Below, in pieces: positions 62,979 to 64,000 of a stretch of 64,000 bases of DNA (position 1 is its first letter; each line of letters opens with the position of its first letter). This DNA comes from QZKY01 sp942492925. GTDB taxonomy: Bacteria > Pseudomonadota > Gammaproteobacteria > Burkholderiales > Burkholderiaceae_D. The notes beneath the pieces are model-generated. The model had not been told where the DNA came from. It saw only the letters and a program-made list of their open reading frames with translations, and ran no database searches. The position numbers and the translations under genes were made by a program. Where the stretch lies: the NCBI GenBank assembly GCA_942492925.1, contig OW818641.1, positions 682,001 to 746,000 on the forward strand. The letters are read 5' to 3'.

Positions 62979-64000
62979 TCACGCCGAAGAGTCCCGCGTT
63001 GTCGAAGCCAGTGATGGAAGCGTCACGGTAAAACAACTTCCCACACCGAGCGTGCTGTCTACCGTCACGCTGCCGCCATGCTGCGCGGCGATTTGTCTGA
63101 CCAGATACAGCCCCAGCCCTGCGCCTACTTTGCCTTGCGATCCGCGACCGCGAAAAAAACGGTCGAAGACATGCGGCAATTCATCCGGCGGAATGCCTGC
63201 GCCGAGATCGCGCACGGTGATGCGCACTCCGTTATCTTCCAGTCCGGTCAGCGTGAGCGATACCGTTTGTTGCGGTAGCGAATGCCGTCGCGCATTTTCC
63301 AGCAGGTTGCGCAGCAAGATGCGCAGTAAATCCGGATCGCAGCAGGCCGTTGCGGGAGGATGGTCGCAAATCAGATCGACGGACGGGCCGGATGTCGCCA
63401 GCACTTCGCTGATCGTGCCTTTCGCCAGTGCGATGACATCGTGTTCGCGCAGTTGCGGTTTCGATTCGATTGTTTCGAGTCGCTCGCGCGACAGATAATT
63501 GTCCAGCAGACTGCGCAAGCGATCGGTGGCGCGTTCGATTTTGGAATAGCGTTGCGAGCGTTCCGTTTCATCGTGCGAATGATGTTGCAGCATATGCGCC
63601 GATGCTTCGATGATCGACAAGGGCGTGCGAAATTCATGCGACACCATGCCGAGAAAATCTTTTTGCTGCTGGTTCGTCTGGCGTTCCTGAACCAGCGACA
63701 CTTCCATGCGTTGCTTGTCGGCTTCGGCGCGGTCGCGTTCTTTGCTCACGCGGCGGTACTCCCATATCAGCGCACAACTCATCAGCGCCAAGTGAATGAG
63801 TGTGCCGGTTTGCATGGCCGTCTCGGCCCACACTGCACCGGGGAAAAATCCCAGGTTGTTCATGAAGCGCACGGTGACGGCCGCTTCGAGAATCGTGAAC
63901 GTGAGCAGATAAAACCAGACATGACGGTGTCCGCGAAAACCTAAATAGAGTGGCACCGTCGTGATGACGACGCTGTTGACCATCGAAACGGTTTCGATGA
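62979..64000 (-). CDS. Sensor histidine kinase, 7TMR-DISM type (N-terminus cut by window edge)
   Basis: The frame is open through the right edge; at least 340 codons are visible. The visible N-terminal part has several hydrophobic segments (WFYLLTFTILEAAVTV, TGTLIHLALMSCALIW) ending in EYRRVSKERDRAEADK, as in 7TMR-DISM kinases. After a coiled coil comes the His box FLGMVSHEFRTPLSIIEA, then the ATPase motifs NLLENARRHS (N box), DLGAGIPPDE (G1) and GAGLGLYLVRQI (G2). No receiver domain follows. The response-regulator partner is not visible and may lie to the right. Confidence 0.88.
   Translation of the reverse strand, partial: IETVSMVNSVVITTVPLYLGFRGHRHVWFYLLTFTILEAAVTVRFMNNLGFFPGAVWAETAMQTGTLIHLALMSCALIWEYRRVSKERDRAEADKQRMEVSLVQERQTNQQQKDFLGMVSHEFRTPLSIIEASAHMLQHHSHDETERSQRYSKIERATDRLRSLLDNYLSRERLETIESKPQLREHDVIALAKGTISEVLATSGPSVDLICDHPPATACCDPDLLRILLRNLLENARRHSLPQQTVSLTLTGLEDNGVRITVRDLGAGIPPDELPHVFDRFFRGRGSQGKVGAGLGLYLVRQIAAQHGGSVTVDSTLGVGSCFTVTLPSLASTTRDSSA

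Noticed and set aside
62848..63498. Rightward frame with a signal-like N-terminus near the window end
   Set aside because: From about 62979 on it is antisense to the well-supported histidine kinase, and the remainder is low-complexity.

Overview
The window looks like an ordinary chromosomal segment of a betaproteobacterium of the order Burkholderiales. The 16S gene, read by eye, most resembles Oxalobacteraceae (Herbaspirillum/Undibacterium type). Other lineage signs are the RibBA fusion with a degraded GTP cyclohydrolase II half, the accB-accC-prmA-DUF3426 run and the pilGHIJ-chpA cluster. I see no prophage, insertion sequence, CRISPR array, plasmid gene or integrative element.

Layout. (1) 1-14.6 kb: a complete-looking MSHA-type type IV pilus locus. 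The ATPase gene mshE starts at the left edge and points out of the window. Divergent to it runs a pilin block (mshB-like, mshA, C, D, O, P, and the very large adhesin-like mshQ), then an assembly block (mshI, a PilN-like gene, mshJ, K, L, M, N) ending at a strong terminator. (2) 14.6-22.2 kb: housekeeping genes. These are ubiD, a secreted lytic transglycosylase with its own promoter and a long leader, a leftward run diguanylate cyclase-ribBA-ribH-nusB, and ychF. (3) 22.5-28.1 kb: a full rRNA operon (16S, tRNA-Ile GAT, tRNA-Ala TGC, 23S, 5S) with promoter, RNase III stems and terminator. (4) 28.2-37.7 kb: the leftward chemosensory operon pilG-pilH-pilI-pilJ-chpA, which in other bacteria controls twitching and pilus-linked signalling. 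(5) 38-46.3 kb: corA, then a tightly packed leftward run mpl-yqiA-ubiC-RNase II-tonB-aroE-mtgA. (6) 46.4-52.8 kb rightward: a putative nucleotidyltransferase-like gene, aroQ, accB, accC, prmA, a zinc-ribbon membrane protein and a PfkB kinase. (7) 52.9-64 kb: rpsT, a B12-type radical SAM protein, a secreted metallo-beta-lactamase-fold protein, a SIMPL protein, three small membrane proteins, an arginase-fold protein, the class III (anaerobic) ribonucleotide reductase genes and a truncated sensor kinase.

How they fit together: surface-pilus building (MSHA), pilus chemosensing (Pil-Chp) and a c-di-GMP synthase lie within 38 kb, so sessile/motile switching is a shared theme. That link is inference from proximity. 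The anaerobic reductase, with an NrdR-like operator, points to facultative anaerobic growth.

The most unusual item is the class III reductase. Its C-terminal glycyl-radical segment is a separate 63-residue gene with its own strong ribosome binding site, and the catalytic protein ends just after its zinc site. Other points worth a second look are a 23-nt phased TGTC(A/G)G array before the pilin block, a terminator-like attenuator directly after mshA, the mshQ lectin-like module, the structured leader of the lytic transglycosylase gene, and an arginase-fold protein with altered metal ligands. I did not find a convincing wholly new system.
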